Assembly (NCBI GenBank): GCA_016713325.1
Contig: JADJPJ010000084.1
Span: forward strand, 62,001-126,000
Origin: Candidatus Flexifilum affinis
Lineage (GTDB): Bacteria; Chloroflexota; Anaerolineae; Aggregatilineales; Phototrophicaceae
Reading direction: 5' to 3'
Length of the DNA: 64,000 bases
Numbering within the stretch: position 1 is the stretch's first letter; each line of letters starts with the position of its first letter. This document shows positions 1 through 7,987 of this stretch, in pieces. Under the pieces are notes generated by a model, which was given only the letters and a program-made list of their open reading frames with translations, searched no databases and was not told where the DNA came from. A program made the position numbers and the translations under genes.

Positions 1-1
1 C

Positions 2-1189
2 CTGCGCGGCGAAGTGATCGGTCTGGTCGGGATCACGAAGGACATCACGGCCATCAAGACCGGTGCCGAAGCGCTGCGGGCCAGCGAAGAACGCTATCGT
101 GCGACCATCGCCGCCATGTCGGAAGGGGTGGTCGTCCAGGGCACGGACGGCGCCATCCAACTGTGCAATGAGGCAGCCGAGCGTATCCTCGGGCTGACGG
201 TCGACCAGATGGTGGGGCTGACATCGATCGACCCGCGCTGGCAGGCTGTCCACGAGGACGGCTCCCCTTTCCCCGGCGAGACGCACCCGGCGATGGTGGC
301 GCTGCGCACGGGCGAATCACAGTCGGATGTCGTCATGGGGGTGCATAAACCCGATGGCGCGCTGACCTGGATTCTGGTCAACGCTCAGCCGCTGTTTCAC
401 CCGGGCGGTTCGCAGCCCTACGCTGTGGTCGCCACCTTTGCCGACATCACGGCGCGCAAACAGGCGGAACAAACGCTGAGGCAGGCGCTGGCGCAGGAGA
501 AGGAGCTGGGCGAGCTGAAGTCTCGCTTCGTGACCCTGGCGTCGCACGAATTCCGCACCCCGCTGGCGGCGATCCTGGCGACCACCGAGACTCTCACCAA
601 CTACTGGGATCGCCTGGACAAGCCGAAGATCGACGACCGGCTGGGCCGCATTCGCGCGCAGGTCGCGCATATGACCAGCATCATGGAAGATGTTCTTGAA
701 CTCGCGCGGATGCAGGCGGGCCGGGTGAAATATGAGCCGGCGCCGGGGGATCTGGACGCGCTGTGCCGGGCCATCCTGACCGAGTACGAAGATCAGGCCG
801 ACCAGGGTCGGCGGCTGATCTACGAATGCGCTCAACCCCCCGTGCTGTCGGTCTTCGACACGCGCATGCTGCGGCAGGTGATTGGCAATCTGGTTCAGAA
901 CGCGCTCAAGTATTCACCAGAGAGCCACCCGGTGTGGGTGACACTCGTCCACGACGGAGAGCAGATCACCCTGCGCGTTCAGGACGAGGGGATCGGCATT
1001 CCGCCGGAGGATATGAAGCGGCTGTTCGAGACATTCCACCGGGCCGCCAACGTGGGCGCGATCTCCGGCACCGGCCTGGGGCTGAGCATCGCCAAACAGG
1101 CGGTCGAGCTGCACGGCGGGACGATCGCCGTCGAGAGCGCGCTGGACCGCGGCACCACCTTCACCGTCCGGCTGCCCAGGGTGGAGTGA
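2..1189 (+). CDS. PAS sensor histidine kinase, 5' end outside window
   Basis: The reading frame is open from base 2, so the N-terminus lies outside the window. Residue numbers count from the GTG at 14. The first residues (GITKDIT) are the end of one PAS/PAC domain, and a second PAS domain covers about residues 22-150. The phosphoacceptor H-box (ASHEFRTPL, His about 178) opens a HisKA helix pair. An HATPase_c domain follows with an N-box (QNALKYS), G1 (DEGIGIP) and G2 (GTGLGLS). This is a standard class I sensor kinase that autophosphorylates on His. No membrane segment is visible in the part present, and no response regulator is adjacent, so the signal and partner are unknown. Confidence 0.93.
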   Translation: MRGEVIGLVGITKDITAIKTGAEALRASEERYRATIAAMSEGVVVQGTDGAIQLCNEAAERILGLTVDQMVGLTSIDPRWQAVHEDGSPFPGETHPAMVALRTGESQSDVVMGVHKPDGALTWILVNAQPLFHPGGSQPYAVVATFADITARKQAEQTLRQALAQEKELGELKSRFVTLASHEFRTPLAAILATTETLTNYWDRLDKPKIDDRLGRIRAQVAHMTSIMEDVLELARMQAGRVKYEPAPGDLDALCRAILTEYEDQADQGRRLIYECAQPPVLSVFDTRMLRQVIGNLVQNALKYSPESHPVWVTLVHDGEQITLRVQDEGIGIPPEDMKRLFETFHRAANVGAISGTGLGLSIAKQAVELHGGTIAVESALDRGTTFTVRLPRVE

Positions 1190-1200
1190 AAGGCGGTGGC

Positions 1201-2061
1201 CTAGTTCGCCCGCCAGATCGCTTGAAGCGGCTGATAGCTGAGCAGAATGATGCCTTCCTCCCGGATCACCTCACGAACCTGTTGAGAGAGCATCGCGTCC
1301 AGATCCGCCTGGCGCACTGCCGCGCCATCCGGCTCGATGGCGAGCAGCTCCCCATCCGCCAGACCGGGGTGCACCGCCCATTCGCTTAATCCCACCGGCA
1401 GGTCGCGCAGTCGCTGCGCATAGCCGGCCGCTTTGTCGTGCGTCTCCAGCATATAGCTGTCCAGAAAGTCATGGTCATTGCAGGGCAGCCCCAGACCCTG
1501 CACGGTGTCGATGATCGATCGTCCGTATACGCGCAGCGCGAGGCCGTAGCCCCTGGCGAGCCGGACCATCACGTCGAAGATGTCCGGCCGCCCGGCAATG
1601 CGCAGCGCATGCCAATCCAGATGAGTCGGGTGCAGCCCGGCGGCCAGCACGGTCTCGATCTGCGTCCGGAATTCGACTTCCAGTTCGTCGAGCCGGAGTT
1701 GCGCCAGGAACTCAGACATCCGCTCGAATCGGTAGAACCTGCCGGTTTCATCCACCAGCGAGGGCACATGGTCCCTGGGCGCGATCGGCCCCCAGCGGTA
1801 ATCGGGACCGTCACAAATCGCGGTGAGGTGGACGCCGAAGGGGAGTTCCGGGTGTTCCTTGAGCAGGCGAATGGCGTGGAGCGCCCACGGGCAGGGGGCC
1901 ATCAGCGTGGTCGAGGTGACGACGCCATCGGTGAGCGCGCGCAGGATGGCCGCGTTGGTGGCGTGGCACATGCCGAAGTCGTCGGCGTTGATGATCAGCA
2001 ACCGCGCATCGGCGGGATAGCCGAGCAATGTGTTGGTCTGGCTTCTGTGCGCCGGCTGCAT
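1201..2061 (-). CDS. ChbG/YdjC-family carbohydrate deacetylase
   Basis: 286 aa, the usual size for the YdjC/ChbG (chitooligosaccharide deacetylase-like) family. The metal-site signature INADDFGMC lies near residue 25, GVHLT near 77, and a second His cluster (THLDWHALR) near 148. These match the Asp and His ligands of this NodB-like barrel family, which removes N-acetyl groups from sugar substrates. The ATG at 2061 is preceded by GGGGATGAAAG. The gene is convergent with the upstream histidine kinase, with 11 bases between the two stop codons. The exact sugar substrate cannot be read from the sequence. Confidence 0.88.
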   Translation of the reverse strand: MQPAHRSQTNTLLGYPADARLLIINADDFGMCHATNAAILRALTDGVVTSTTLMAPCPWALHAIRLLKEHPELPFGVHLTAICDGPDYRWGPIAPRDHVPSLVDETGRFYRFERMSEFLAQLRLDELEVEFRTQIETVLAAGLHPTHLDWHALRIAGRPDIFDVMVRLARGYGLALRVYGRSIIDTVQGLGLPCNDHDFLDSYMLETHDKAAGYAQRLRDLPVGLSEWAVHPGLADGELLAIEPDGAAVRQADLDAMLSQQVREVIREEGIILLSYQPLQAIWRAN

Positions 2062-2107
2062 CTTTCATCCCCTGCTGGCCGCTGCGGACCGTTTCATTCC
2101 GAACGTC

Positions 2108-2129
2108 AAGCCCTACCGCGAAGAGCGCT
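2108..2129 (+). repeat. 22-bp dispersed repeat, copy 1
   Basis: These 22 bases are identical to 2701-2722. Copy 1 lies in the spacer between the deacetylase start and the DUF433 gene. Copy 2 forms the junction where the MazF-like gene loses its normal C-terminal sequence. The match is read directly. That it marks a recombination or insertion junction is inference. Confidence 0.75.
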
Positions 2130-2172
2130 GCACAAAGCGCATCCCGGCCAGGATGTGCGAGGCGCGCAATGC

Positions 2173-2178
2173 TATAAT
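2173..2178 (+). promoter_or_regulatory. Likely -10 box of the DUF433 gene
   Basis: A perfect TATAAT lies 29 bases before the TTG start codon. No good -35 hexamer is visible at 16-18 bases, so only the -10 is claimed. A ribosome site AGGAG at 2196-2200 lies between this box and the start. Confidence 0.5.
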
Positions 2179-2207
2179 AGCCGTGATGCTTAAACAGGAG
2201 TACACCT

Positions 2208-2420
2208 TTGGAATCCCTGCTCACGCGCATCACTATTGATCCTGACATCTGTCACGGCAAACCCGTAATTCGCGGCCTGCGCTACCCCGTGCAGACCCTG
2301 CTGGAGCTGCTCAGCGCCGGGATGACCTTTGCTGAGATTCTCGCCGATTACCCCGATCTCGAAGAAGCGGATCTGCGGGCGGCGCTCGCTGGCCTTTTGC
2401 GCTTCGTGGATGTGTTTTGA
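2208..2420 (+). CDS. DUF433 antitoxin-like protein
   Basis: 70 aa, full length for DUF433, a winged-helix-like family known as the antitoxin partner of PIN-like (DUF5615) toxins. Family landmarks are the opening ITIDPDICHGKPVIRGLR and the later ILADYPDLEEADLRAAL. The start is TTG at 2208, supported by AGGAG at 2196-2200 with 7-base spacing. No DUF5615 gene follows; the next 180 bases hold a palindromic repeat. The antitoxin therefore looks orphaned. Confidence 0.85.
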   Translation: MESLLTRITIDPDICHGKPVIRGLRYPVQTLLELLSAGMTFAEILADYPDLEEADLRAALAGLLRFVDVF

Positions 2421-2450
2421 GACCATTCCATGTGCACCAAATTAAGGGTT

Positions 2451-2545
2451 GCGGGGACCGCCGAGGGCTAAAGCGCCTCGCTAGTACGACACCCGCTTGT
2501 CCCTTTAGTGGACTGTTCGGAGCGGGTGTTTTAACACCCGGGGAC
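2451..2545 (+). repeat. REP-like multi-hairpin element, copy 1
   Basis: A string of short hairpins: CCGAGGGCTAAAGCGCCTCG, then TCCCTTTAGTGGA, then CGGGTGTTTTAACACCCG. The same modules appear in reverse orientation at 33049-33178, and the same layout with different stem bases at 61134-61266. Such elements are usually non-autonomous REP/BIME-type repeats moved by a TnpA-REP transposase. No such transposase is in the window. Confidence 0.75.
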
Positions 2546-2599
2546 GACAATCGCTACTCCGGTTGCATCGATCGCGCTAACTGGTGCCCAGGGATGTGT

Positions 2600-2974
2600 T
2601 TAAGCCATTCGGAAATCAACCGTACTTCGCTGATCGTTCATCGCTGAATACACCTTTGGCTCCTTGCGGATCGCCACGTCAGCAGAACGCCGCGCCCGAG
2701 AAGCCCTACCGCGAAGAGCGCTCCGGCGCCGGATCTGCTCGACCCAGAAGAGATCCTGACTGCATGGGCAGATTTTGGCTTCCCCGGCCTCCAGCAGCAC
2801 ATTCCCCGGCATCGAGACGCGCCGCAGGTTCGAGGTCAGCGCGCAGACCACGACCGTCGCGACAGGGCCGTCGTTCAGCGCGTCCGTCTGGACGATCACG
2901 TGGGGGTGCGGAATATCCGGTTCCTGCGGCGTGCCGGTCTGGACCCAGAAGAGATCCCCCTGATGGATGGGCAT
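2600..2974 (-). pseudogene. MazF/PemK-type mRNA interferase, truncated and frameshifted
   Basis: The ATG at 2974 (ribosome site AGGGGA) opens MPIHQGDLFWVQTG, then HPHVIVQTDALN and VVVCALTSNLRR, the N-terminal two thirds of a MazF/PemK fold. After VLLEAGEA the family expects a segment like LPMQSVVNVSQI. That segment exists only in another frame (NLPMQS), so a one-base change lies near 2786. Past this, the 22-bp repeat at 2701-2722 and unrelated sequence replace the last 40-45 residues. The catalytic C-terminal half is lost, so the toxin is probably dead. Confidence 0.75.
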
Positions 2975-3000
2975 GAGTTCCCCTGCACCACTCACGTCGG

Positions 3001-3043
3001 CCTACTTCGGCGACAGGCGGATCGCTCCAACCCGCCGAACTCC
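3001..3043 (+). repeat. Dispersed motif ACTTCGGC...CGCCGAA...CTCC, copy M1
   Basis: About 43 bases, closely related to 10071-10117 and 14446-14492. The shared core reads ACTTCGGC, then GGATCGCTCCA, then CCGCCGAA and CTCC. This copy lies just upstream of the broken MazF gene and lacks the ATGCCAAA segment of the other two. All copies have the same orientation. Its nature is unknown. Confidence 0.6.
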
Positions 3044-3135
3044 AGAGTACACGTCATGGTCTGATCCCGTGAATTATAGAGTTGTTTCCTCCCGTTTGGG
3101 CGATGCCGCGGGTGATGTTTCGCAAACGGCTGTGC

Positions 3136-3141
3136 TATCAT
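3136..3141 (+). promoter_or_regulatory. -10 box for a probably leaderless acyltransferase transcript
   Basis: TGCTATCAT, an extended -10, ends 6 bases before the ATG at 3148. Transcription would start about 7 bases after the box, at or next to the A of the start codon, and there is no ribosome binding site in between. This suggests a leaderless mRNA. The -35 region is weak. Confidence 0.45.
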
Positions 3142-3147
3142 CGCGCC

Positions 3148-4254
3148 ATGACAGTATCTTCACCAGTTGTACCAATCCAGTATGTTCCGGGATTGCATGC
3201 GCTGCGCGTGTACGCGGCGTTGTCGGTGGTTGTGGGACATGTGCATGAATTCATCCCCGGTTGGTTCCAGACCGAAGTCAATACCGGTATTCTGCCTCAT
3301 CTGCTGCTGACCGGCACGGACTCGGTCACGCTGTTCTACGTGCTATCCGGTTTTCTGCTCACGTCGATCCTGCTGTCCGAGAAGCGTCAGCGCGATCAGA
3401 TCGACGTGATGGGCTTCTATCTCCAGCGGATTCGCCGGGTCGTTCCGCTCTACTACGTCGTGCTGGCCGTGACCGCCGTGGTGAGCATCGCCACTGTGCC
3501 CGATTACGCGATCGTCTTTGGGCGCCAGTTCGATGCCGTGCAGTTCCCGGCTGCCATCCTGTTCGCGGCCTTCATCCCGCTGGCGCTGGAGAGCATCTCC
3601 GGAATGGTCAGCCATTACTGGAGCCTGGGCGTGGAAATGGTCTTCTATGCGCTCGTGCCCTGGTTGACAGTGGCGCGCCGTGTGCCGCTGGCGCTCGGGC
3701 TGGTGATCGCGCTGCGCCTGCTGATCCTCGCGCTGACCCCGGTCGAAAGCGCGGCCCATCAGATCGTGCTCTACCTGAAGGTCGACTCGCTCGCGGTGGG
3801 CGCGCTGTTCGCCTGGTTATGGCTCCACCGGCGGACCCTGGTCGAACGCACGCTGACGACGCGGCCTGCGCGGATCGGCCTGGTCCTGGCGTCTGCCGTC
3901 CTGGTTGTGGTCGAACTGCCTTCGCACAACGTTCTGATCGATTATGTCGTGACGTTCGTTTCGGGCTGGCTGATCCTGAACATCAGCGCGGGGTCCTTCG
4001 TCCTTGAGAATCGGCTCATCCGCTGGCTGGGGGACCACACCTATGGCATCTATCTGTGGCACATGCTGGCGCTGTTTCTCGTCGGCGCGTCCGGCCTGGC
4101 GGGGGTGCGGGTCTACGCGGCGGTGCTCGGAATCACGATGCTGCTGTCGATCCTGACCCGCCAGCTCGTGGAGCGCCCCTTCCTGCGCCGGCGCCGCCCT
4201 CGGCCGGTTCCGGCACCCGACAGCACCCTGCCTGGGGGGATCGAGGGGGCGTAG
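3148..4254 (+). CDS. Membrane O-acyltransferase (acyltransferase 3 / OafA family)
   Basis: 368 aa with about ten hydrophobic helices. The N-terminal signature is GLHALRVYAALSVVVGHVHEF, matching the catalytic His helix of acyltransferase 3 proteins, which move acetyl or other acyl groups onto cell-surface sugars. SHYWSLGVEMVFYALVPW is the second family motif, and the C-terminal part has the usual GDHTYGIYLWHM and RQLVERPFLRRRR. The start at 3148 was chosen because the extra 22 residues upstream lack family character and a -10 box sits directly before this ATG. The last 43 codons recur as a fragment at 5440-5574. Confidence 0.9.
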   Translation: MTVSSPVVPIQYVPGLHALRVYAALSVVVGHVHEFIPGWFQTEVNTGILPHLLLTGTDSVTLFYVLSGFLLTSILLSEKRQRDQIDVMGFYLQRIRRVVPLYYVVLAVTAVVSIATVPDYAIVFGRQFDAVQFPAAILFAAFIPLALESISGMVSHYWSLGVEMVFYALVPWLTVARRVPLALGLVIALRLLILALTPVESAAHQIVLYLKVDSLAVGALFAWLWLHRRTLVERTLTTRPARIGLVLASAVLVVVELPSHNVLIDYVVTFVSGWLILNISAGSFVLENRLIRWLGDHTYGIYLWHMLALFLVGASGLAGVRVYAAVLGITMLLSILTRQLVERPFLRRRRPRPVPAPDSTLPGGIEGA

Positions 4255-4368
4255 CGGCACGCTTTGAGGATGCACGGCAGTGGTACAGGCGAGCAGTGCT
4301 GCGATGGATGTAATTCTCGAGATCGCCCTTGCTCGCCTCCGAGAGTGACAGTGCCTGCATCCCCTCAG

Positions 4369-5352
4369 TCAATCAAGATACGGGATGTCTTCGCGGATAC
4401 GCTGTTCGCGACCCCCCATGAAGGTGTTTACCCACTCATCCTTGCAGGTGACCGGATCGTACTCGTCTGCCAGCATGGTATAGACTCCAATTTCCAGCAG
4501 CTTGATGAAGGCTGGAAGCTGGGCAATCCAGAATTCAGAGAGATCCCTTTCTCTTCGATAGCCCTTCAGGAATTCCTCCAGGAAGTGGTCGAGAAGCTCT
4601 TTACGCGGCCCAGCCTTATAGACCACCGGCAGGTCGAACAGCAGCATGGCGACATCCATCACATACCAGCCATAAGCGCAGTCATCAAAGTCGATGAGCA
4701 CGATGTCACGCATTTGAGCATTGACGACGAAGTTCGCGAAGTGAATATCCATGTGTGCTAATCCGTAGTCCTGATGGACCACGGGCAAATCGCGAATGAC
4801 CTTCAAAACCTCCGCTCGTTTCTCCACGATGAGTGCATCTGCCGCGGTCAGCTCGTCGATGGGGTTGAAGCAGTTTGCCGCGTGATCCCAGCTTGGACGC
4901 CGGGTCAGGTGAGGCGGCGGTGTATAGGTCTGCGCGACGGCGTGGCAGTGGCCCAGAACCTGTCCCAACTTCTGAATCAGGGCGTCGTCCCACTGGGTCA
5001 TAGGCAGGGTTTCGGCCCGGACCCCTGACAACTTCTCCGCAGCCGTTACGGCATAAGTCTTTCGGTCGTCCTCGATGGGCTCAATCAGATTGCCGTTCTG
5101 AGAACAAATATGTCGCACCACGTGGGCATCGTGTGCTGCGAGATAGGCGAGCCAGTCCAGCATGGCATGCATCGATGCAAGCTCACTGTCGGACTCTACA
5201 GGGGAGATTTTCAGGACAAATTGCTGGTCGTTCTGAATCCACTCGAAAACTTGAGCATAATGACCTCCGGCCAGTGGAGATAATTGCGATACGTCTACTC
5301 CGAACCGCTGCGCCGCTTGTTTAAGAACTCGTTCCTGCGATTTTCGATCCAT
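4369..5352 (-). CDS. Aminoglycoside phosphotransferase-fold (APH/ChoK-like) kinase
   Basis: About 327 aa. The catalytic loop HMDIHFANFV and the following VLIDFDDCAYGW form the Brenner motif and the metal-binding Asp of the APH/choline-kinase superfamily. An N-terminal lobe contains FVLKISP with the ATP-binding Lys. These enzymes phosphorylate small molecules, such as homoserine, choline, sugars or antibiotics, and the substrate here is unknown. I chose the ATG at 5352: AAAGGA lies 11 bases upstream, and a TATACT -10 box lies further up inside the longer ORF. The gene is flanked by two copies of the acyltransferase 3' end, which suggests insertion into or between duplicated sequence. Confidence 0.82.
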   Translation of the reverse strand: MDRKSQERVLKQAAQRFGVDVSQLSPLAGGHYAQVFEWIQNDQQFVLKISPVESDSELASMHAMLDWLAYLAAHDAHVVRHICSQNGNLIEPIEDDRKTYAVTAAEKLSGVRAETLPMTQWDDALIQKLGQVLGHCHAVAQTYTPPPHLTRRPSWDHAANCFNPIDELTAADALIVEKRAEVLKVIRDLPVVHQDYGLAHMDIHFANFVVNAQMRDIVLIDFDDCAYGWYVMDVAMLLFDLPVVYKAGPRKELLDHFLEEFLKGYRRERDLSEFWIAQLPAFIKLLEIGVYTMLADEYDPVTCKDEWVNTFMGGREQRIREDIPYLD

Positions 5353-5439
5353 CTCCGACGGTGTCCTTTTTGTGTGAACCCCTGCGTCTCCGTGTGGATC
5401 GAGAGTATAGAACATAGAGAGCCTGCCAGACACCGGACA

Positions 5440-5574
5440 TGAAACAGACGGCCGGAAGCGCGCTGCTGATGATGATCATCCCCCGCCAGCTCGTGGAGCG
5501 CCCCTTCCTGCGCCGGCGCCGGCCCGTTCCGGCACCCGACAGCACACTGCCTGGGGGGATCGAGGGGGCGTAGC
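5440..5574 (+). pseudogene. Remnant of an acyltransferase 3 C-terminus
   Basis: Translated on the plus strand, this stretch ends RQLVERPFLRRRRP then VPAPDSTLPGGIEGA-stop. That is almost the same as the last 36 residues of the acyltransferase at 3148-4254, including the bases after the stop. DNA identity is near complete from 5484 to 5574 against 4160-4254, apart from a six-base gap and a few substitutions, and fades upstream. No complete second gene exists, so this is a partial duplicate. Confidence 0.8.
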
Positions 5575-5583
5575 GGGCGATAC

Positions 5584-6288
5584 TCACGGAGACTGCTGGT
5601 CAGGATGGAATGCCCACATCGCCCAGACGCGAGTCCCCTTTCCCTGATTGCTGGAAATCGTCAGCTGCGCGCCGATGGCCATCGCTCGTTCGCCCATAAT
5701 TTTCAAGCCCAGGCCGCTGCCTGCTGCCGCTGGATCAAAACCGCGTCCATTGTCAGTGATTATGAGTTCAATCTGATCCTGCTGCTGGCGGAGGGTCAAA
5801 CCGACATGAGTGGCATCGGCATGTTTAACGATGTTGTTGAGGGTTTCCTGGGCAATGCGGTACAGACATTCTTTCACGTCGAACGGCGGCGAGACTGCTT
5901 CATCGATTTGCAGGTCAATCGTGATCTGCTTCCGGCTTCTCATGGCTTGCGTAAGCTGGATGAGCAATTGGCCGAGGTCAACTTCGTGCAGCCTGGTGGG
6001 CTGCATCTCCACCAGCATTGTGCGCAACTCGGCATGGGCGCCGCGCGTGAGTTGGACAAGATCTTCGAGCCGCTGTGGGTCAATGGGTGTGTCAGCCTGC
6101 CACTGTTTCTGCACCGCTTCTGCGATCAGGCTGGCTGCAAACAGCGCCTGACTGACGGCATCATGGAGATCACGAGCCAGTCGCGCGCGTTCCTGACTGG
6201 CGGCCAGCGCTCGGGCCTGCTCATGCTGTCGGGCGCTTTGAACCGCGAAGGCGGCCTGGTGAGCCAGAAGCTGCAGCCGCCCAGCCAC
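5584..6288 (-). CDS. NarL-type histidine kinase half of a KaiBC-linked sensor
   Basis: The 3' half of a sensor kinase whose 5' half is 6322-7386. It begins inside the end of a GAF domain (LLAHQAAFAVQSARQHEQ). HisKA_3 follows with the phosphoacceptor LARDLHDAVSQALFAASL, then an HATPase_c domain with NIVKHADATHVGL, TDNGRGFD and GSGLGLKIMGERA. This is the NarX/DesK type of kinase. It lies in the same reading frame as the upstream half, separated only by a TGA at 6322-6324. The native GAF sequence between about 6300 and 6425 is in a different frame. Either two compensating indels broke the gene or the assembly has errors. Confidence 0.85.
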   Translation of the reverse strand: MAGRLQLLAHQAAFAVQSARQHEQARALAASQERARLARDLHDAVSQALFAASLIAEAVQKQWQADTPIDPQRLEDLVQLTRGAHAELRTMLVEMQPTRLHEVDLGQLLIQLTQAMRSRKQITIDLQIDEAVSPPFDVKECLYRIAQETLNNIVKHADATHVGLTLRQQQDQIELIITDNGRGFDPAAAGSGLGLKIMGERAMAIGAQLTISSNQGKGTRVWAMWAFHPDQQSP

Positions 6289-6321
6289 GGACCGGCGTGA
6301 AGAAATTGCTCTTGCTGCTGG

Positions 6322-7386
6322 TCAGAATGACAAAACCGATGCTTTCATTCTGCAGAATGATAGGAACACCGGCCTGGGAACCCGACCACTCGCCGGGGTG
6401 AAATACGGCAAATCTCGTCTGAACCGCACGTCTGACAAGATCACTGGCTGGCGGGTTTCTCCCATTTGGCGCAGCAAGGGGTGTTCTCGCCAGGCGAAAG
6501 GAACGGTTTGCTGCGGGGGCTCGAAGCCGTGCTCTCGATAGCCCCGGCTGCCGGCAAAGTGTGCCATACCACTGGCCTGGATCAGGACCAGATCCATCGT
6601 CTCGCAGGCTACAACACTGCCCACACCACTCAGAATGGTATCGAGCATCTCGGGCAATTCGTGGACGCCGATCATCTTGAGGGCAATCTCGTGCAGCGTC
6701 TCCGCCAGCACCCGCTGTTCGCGTTCCGCAGCCTCCGACTTACTCAGCGCTTCATTGGCGGTCTGAAGCTGCGCCGTGCGTTCACTGACCAGGTTTTCCA
6801 GTTCCGCGTGGTAGCGAGCCAGCTCACGTTCCGCGAGCTTCCGTTGCGTAATATCAATGCCAAGGCCGACGATCTTGTCCAGTGTGCCATCCGCGTGGTA
6901 CTGGTTCGCCGAGTTGAACTCCAGAGCCACGAGATGTCCATCCTTGGCAACGAGGGTCAGCTCGAAACCGGTGACGTCGCCGCCCGCAAATCGCTCCACC
7001 AGGGTATCAACCTGCTGGCGGTATTTGCCGGGGAAGAGCACATCGTGCCACTGCTGTCCAAGCAGCTCATCGGGTTGGTAACCGGTGACAGCGCTGGCGG
7101 CGTCGTTGACAAACTCAATGGTGCCATTCGGGTCTAGCTCAAGCACCACGGCGGCGATGCGCGCCATCAATTGGTTGTAACGCCCTTCAGACCGCCGCAA
7201 GGCGTGCTGCGCCTCGGACAACAGGAAGGGGGAGCCACGATCTGGATCAATGACGGCATCCACCCCGGTGACCGCTTGCTTCAAGGCGGCTTCTGCGTCC
7301 GCCAGGCGCCGAATCAGCGCGGCAATCGCATCGGTTGACGCGGGCGATGACAGCGAGAATTGCTGCATGTCACCGTCGCTCATCAT
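6322..7386 (-). CDS. PAS-GAF sensor half of the KaiBC-linked histidine kinase
   Basis: A PAS/PAC domain (about residues 70-190; IEFVNDAASAVTGYQPDELLGQ, ending VGLGIDITQRKLAE) is followed by a coiled linker and a GAF domain that starts ALKMIGVHELPEML. After ILSDVR the true GAF sequence continues in another frame (QAGVPIILQNESIGFVIL), so this ORF ends early with unrelated residues. The start is uncertain. The ATG at 7386 (preceded by GAGAAG) overlaps the kaiB stop by 17 bases; ATG 7398 and TTG 7404 are alternatives. The overlap indicates translational coupling with kaiB and a role in clock output or input. Confidence 0.82.
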   Translation of the reverse strand: MMSDGDMQQFSLSSPASTDAIAALIRRLADAEAALKQAVTGVDAVIDPDRGSPFLLSEAQHALRRSEGRYNQLMARIAAVVLELDPNGTIEFVNDAASAVTGYQPDELLGQQWHDVLFPGKYRQQVDTLVERFAGGDVTGFELTLVAKDGHLVALEFNSANQYHADGTLDKIVGLGIDITQRKLAERELARYHAELENLVSERTAQLQTANEALSKSEAAEREQRVLAETLHEIALKMIGVHELPEMLDTILSGVGSVVACETMDLVLIQASGMAHFAGSRGYREHGFEPPQQTVPFAWREHPLLRQMGETRQPVILSDVRFRRDLPYFTPASGRVPRPVFLSFCRMKASVLSF

Positions 7387-7708
7387 TACGCTTCTCATCT
7401 TCAAGGCCCAGAAGATTCAGAATAGTGTCAGTGGCGCTCAGATCGCCAGCCATTTGCCAGCCAGGCAGCGGCGACACTTTGACCAGTGTGGGTGTCACCA
7501 GAATACGATCGTTCAGCGCACGGTGAGGGTCTGCCAGGACATCGACCACTTCAATCTGGTGGCGGTCCGGGAGGTATTTGGCACACAGACTGCGGAGGTT
7601 GGTTTGTGCTCGCAGCGAGTTCGGTGCTCCTCCGGCGATGTAGAGTCGGAAGGCGACCCTTTCATCCGGCTCGCGAGCCCCTTGATCAGCAGACTTGAAA
7701 TCGGTCAT
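7370..7708 (-). CDS. kaiB: KaiB circadian-clock protein homologue
   Basis: 112 aa, full length for KaiB, a thioredoxin-like fold-switching protein that binds KaiC. The family core is clear: FRLYIAGGAPNSLRAQTNL, EVVDVLADPHRALNDRIL, TPTLVKVSPLPGWQMAGDLS. The ATG at 7708 is preceded by AAGGCGG, 5 bases after the stop of the coiled-coil gene, within one operon with kaiC. No kaiA is nearby, as in other non-cyanobacterial kaiBC loci. Known biology: KaiB with KaiC alone can act as an hourglass-like timer or stress regulator. Confidence 0.93.
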   Translation of the reverse strand: MTDFKSADQGAREPDERVAFRLYIAGGAPNSLRAQTNLRSLCAKYLPDRHQIEVVDVLADPHRALNDRILVTPTLVKVSPLPGWQMAGDLSATDTILNLLGLEDEKRNDERR

Positions 7709-7713
7709 CCGCC

Positions 7714-7980
7714 TTACTCCGACGGCGTGCTGTCCACGCCTCGATACTGGAGCCGGTCACTGCGAGTCGTTTGCCACATACGCTCACGCTCGACCTGTTC
7801 GCGTTCCAGTTGTTCAAGCGCTGCGCGTTTCGCCACAAGGTCGCGCTGGATCGCCTCGAGCCGGAGTTTCGCTTCTGCTTCGGCGAATTGAAGTTCCTGT
7901 CGGCGCTGCTCCACTTCGTTCCGCACCCGCTGTTTCTCCAAATCGTCGGCAACTTCACGTTCGTGGCGCAGTGTGCCCAT
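7714..7980 (-). CDS. Small charged coiled-coil protein between kaiC and kaiB
   Basis: About 88 aa, nearly all predicted helix, rich in Glu, Arg and Gln with heptad-like spacing (QRRQELQFAEAEAKLRLEAI). I do not recognise a family. The ATG at 7980 has GGTGAGG 6 bases upstream and lies 7 bases after the kaiC stop. kaiB starts 5 bases after its own stop, so it is embedded in the operon. It could be an adaptor or oligomerisation partner of KaiC or KaiB; that is inference from position only. Confidence 0.75.
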   Translation of the reverse strand: MGTLRHEREVADDLEKQRVRNEVEQRRQELQFAEAEAKLRLEAIQRDLVAKRAALEQLEREQVERERMWQTTRSDRLQYRGVDSTPSE

Positions 7981-7987
7981 CAATACC

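Noticed and set aside
6300..6430. Programmed ribosomal frameshift in the sensor kinase
   Set aside because: Two opposite frame changes would be needed, and no slippery heptamer with a downstream structure is visible.
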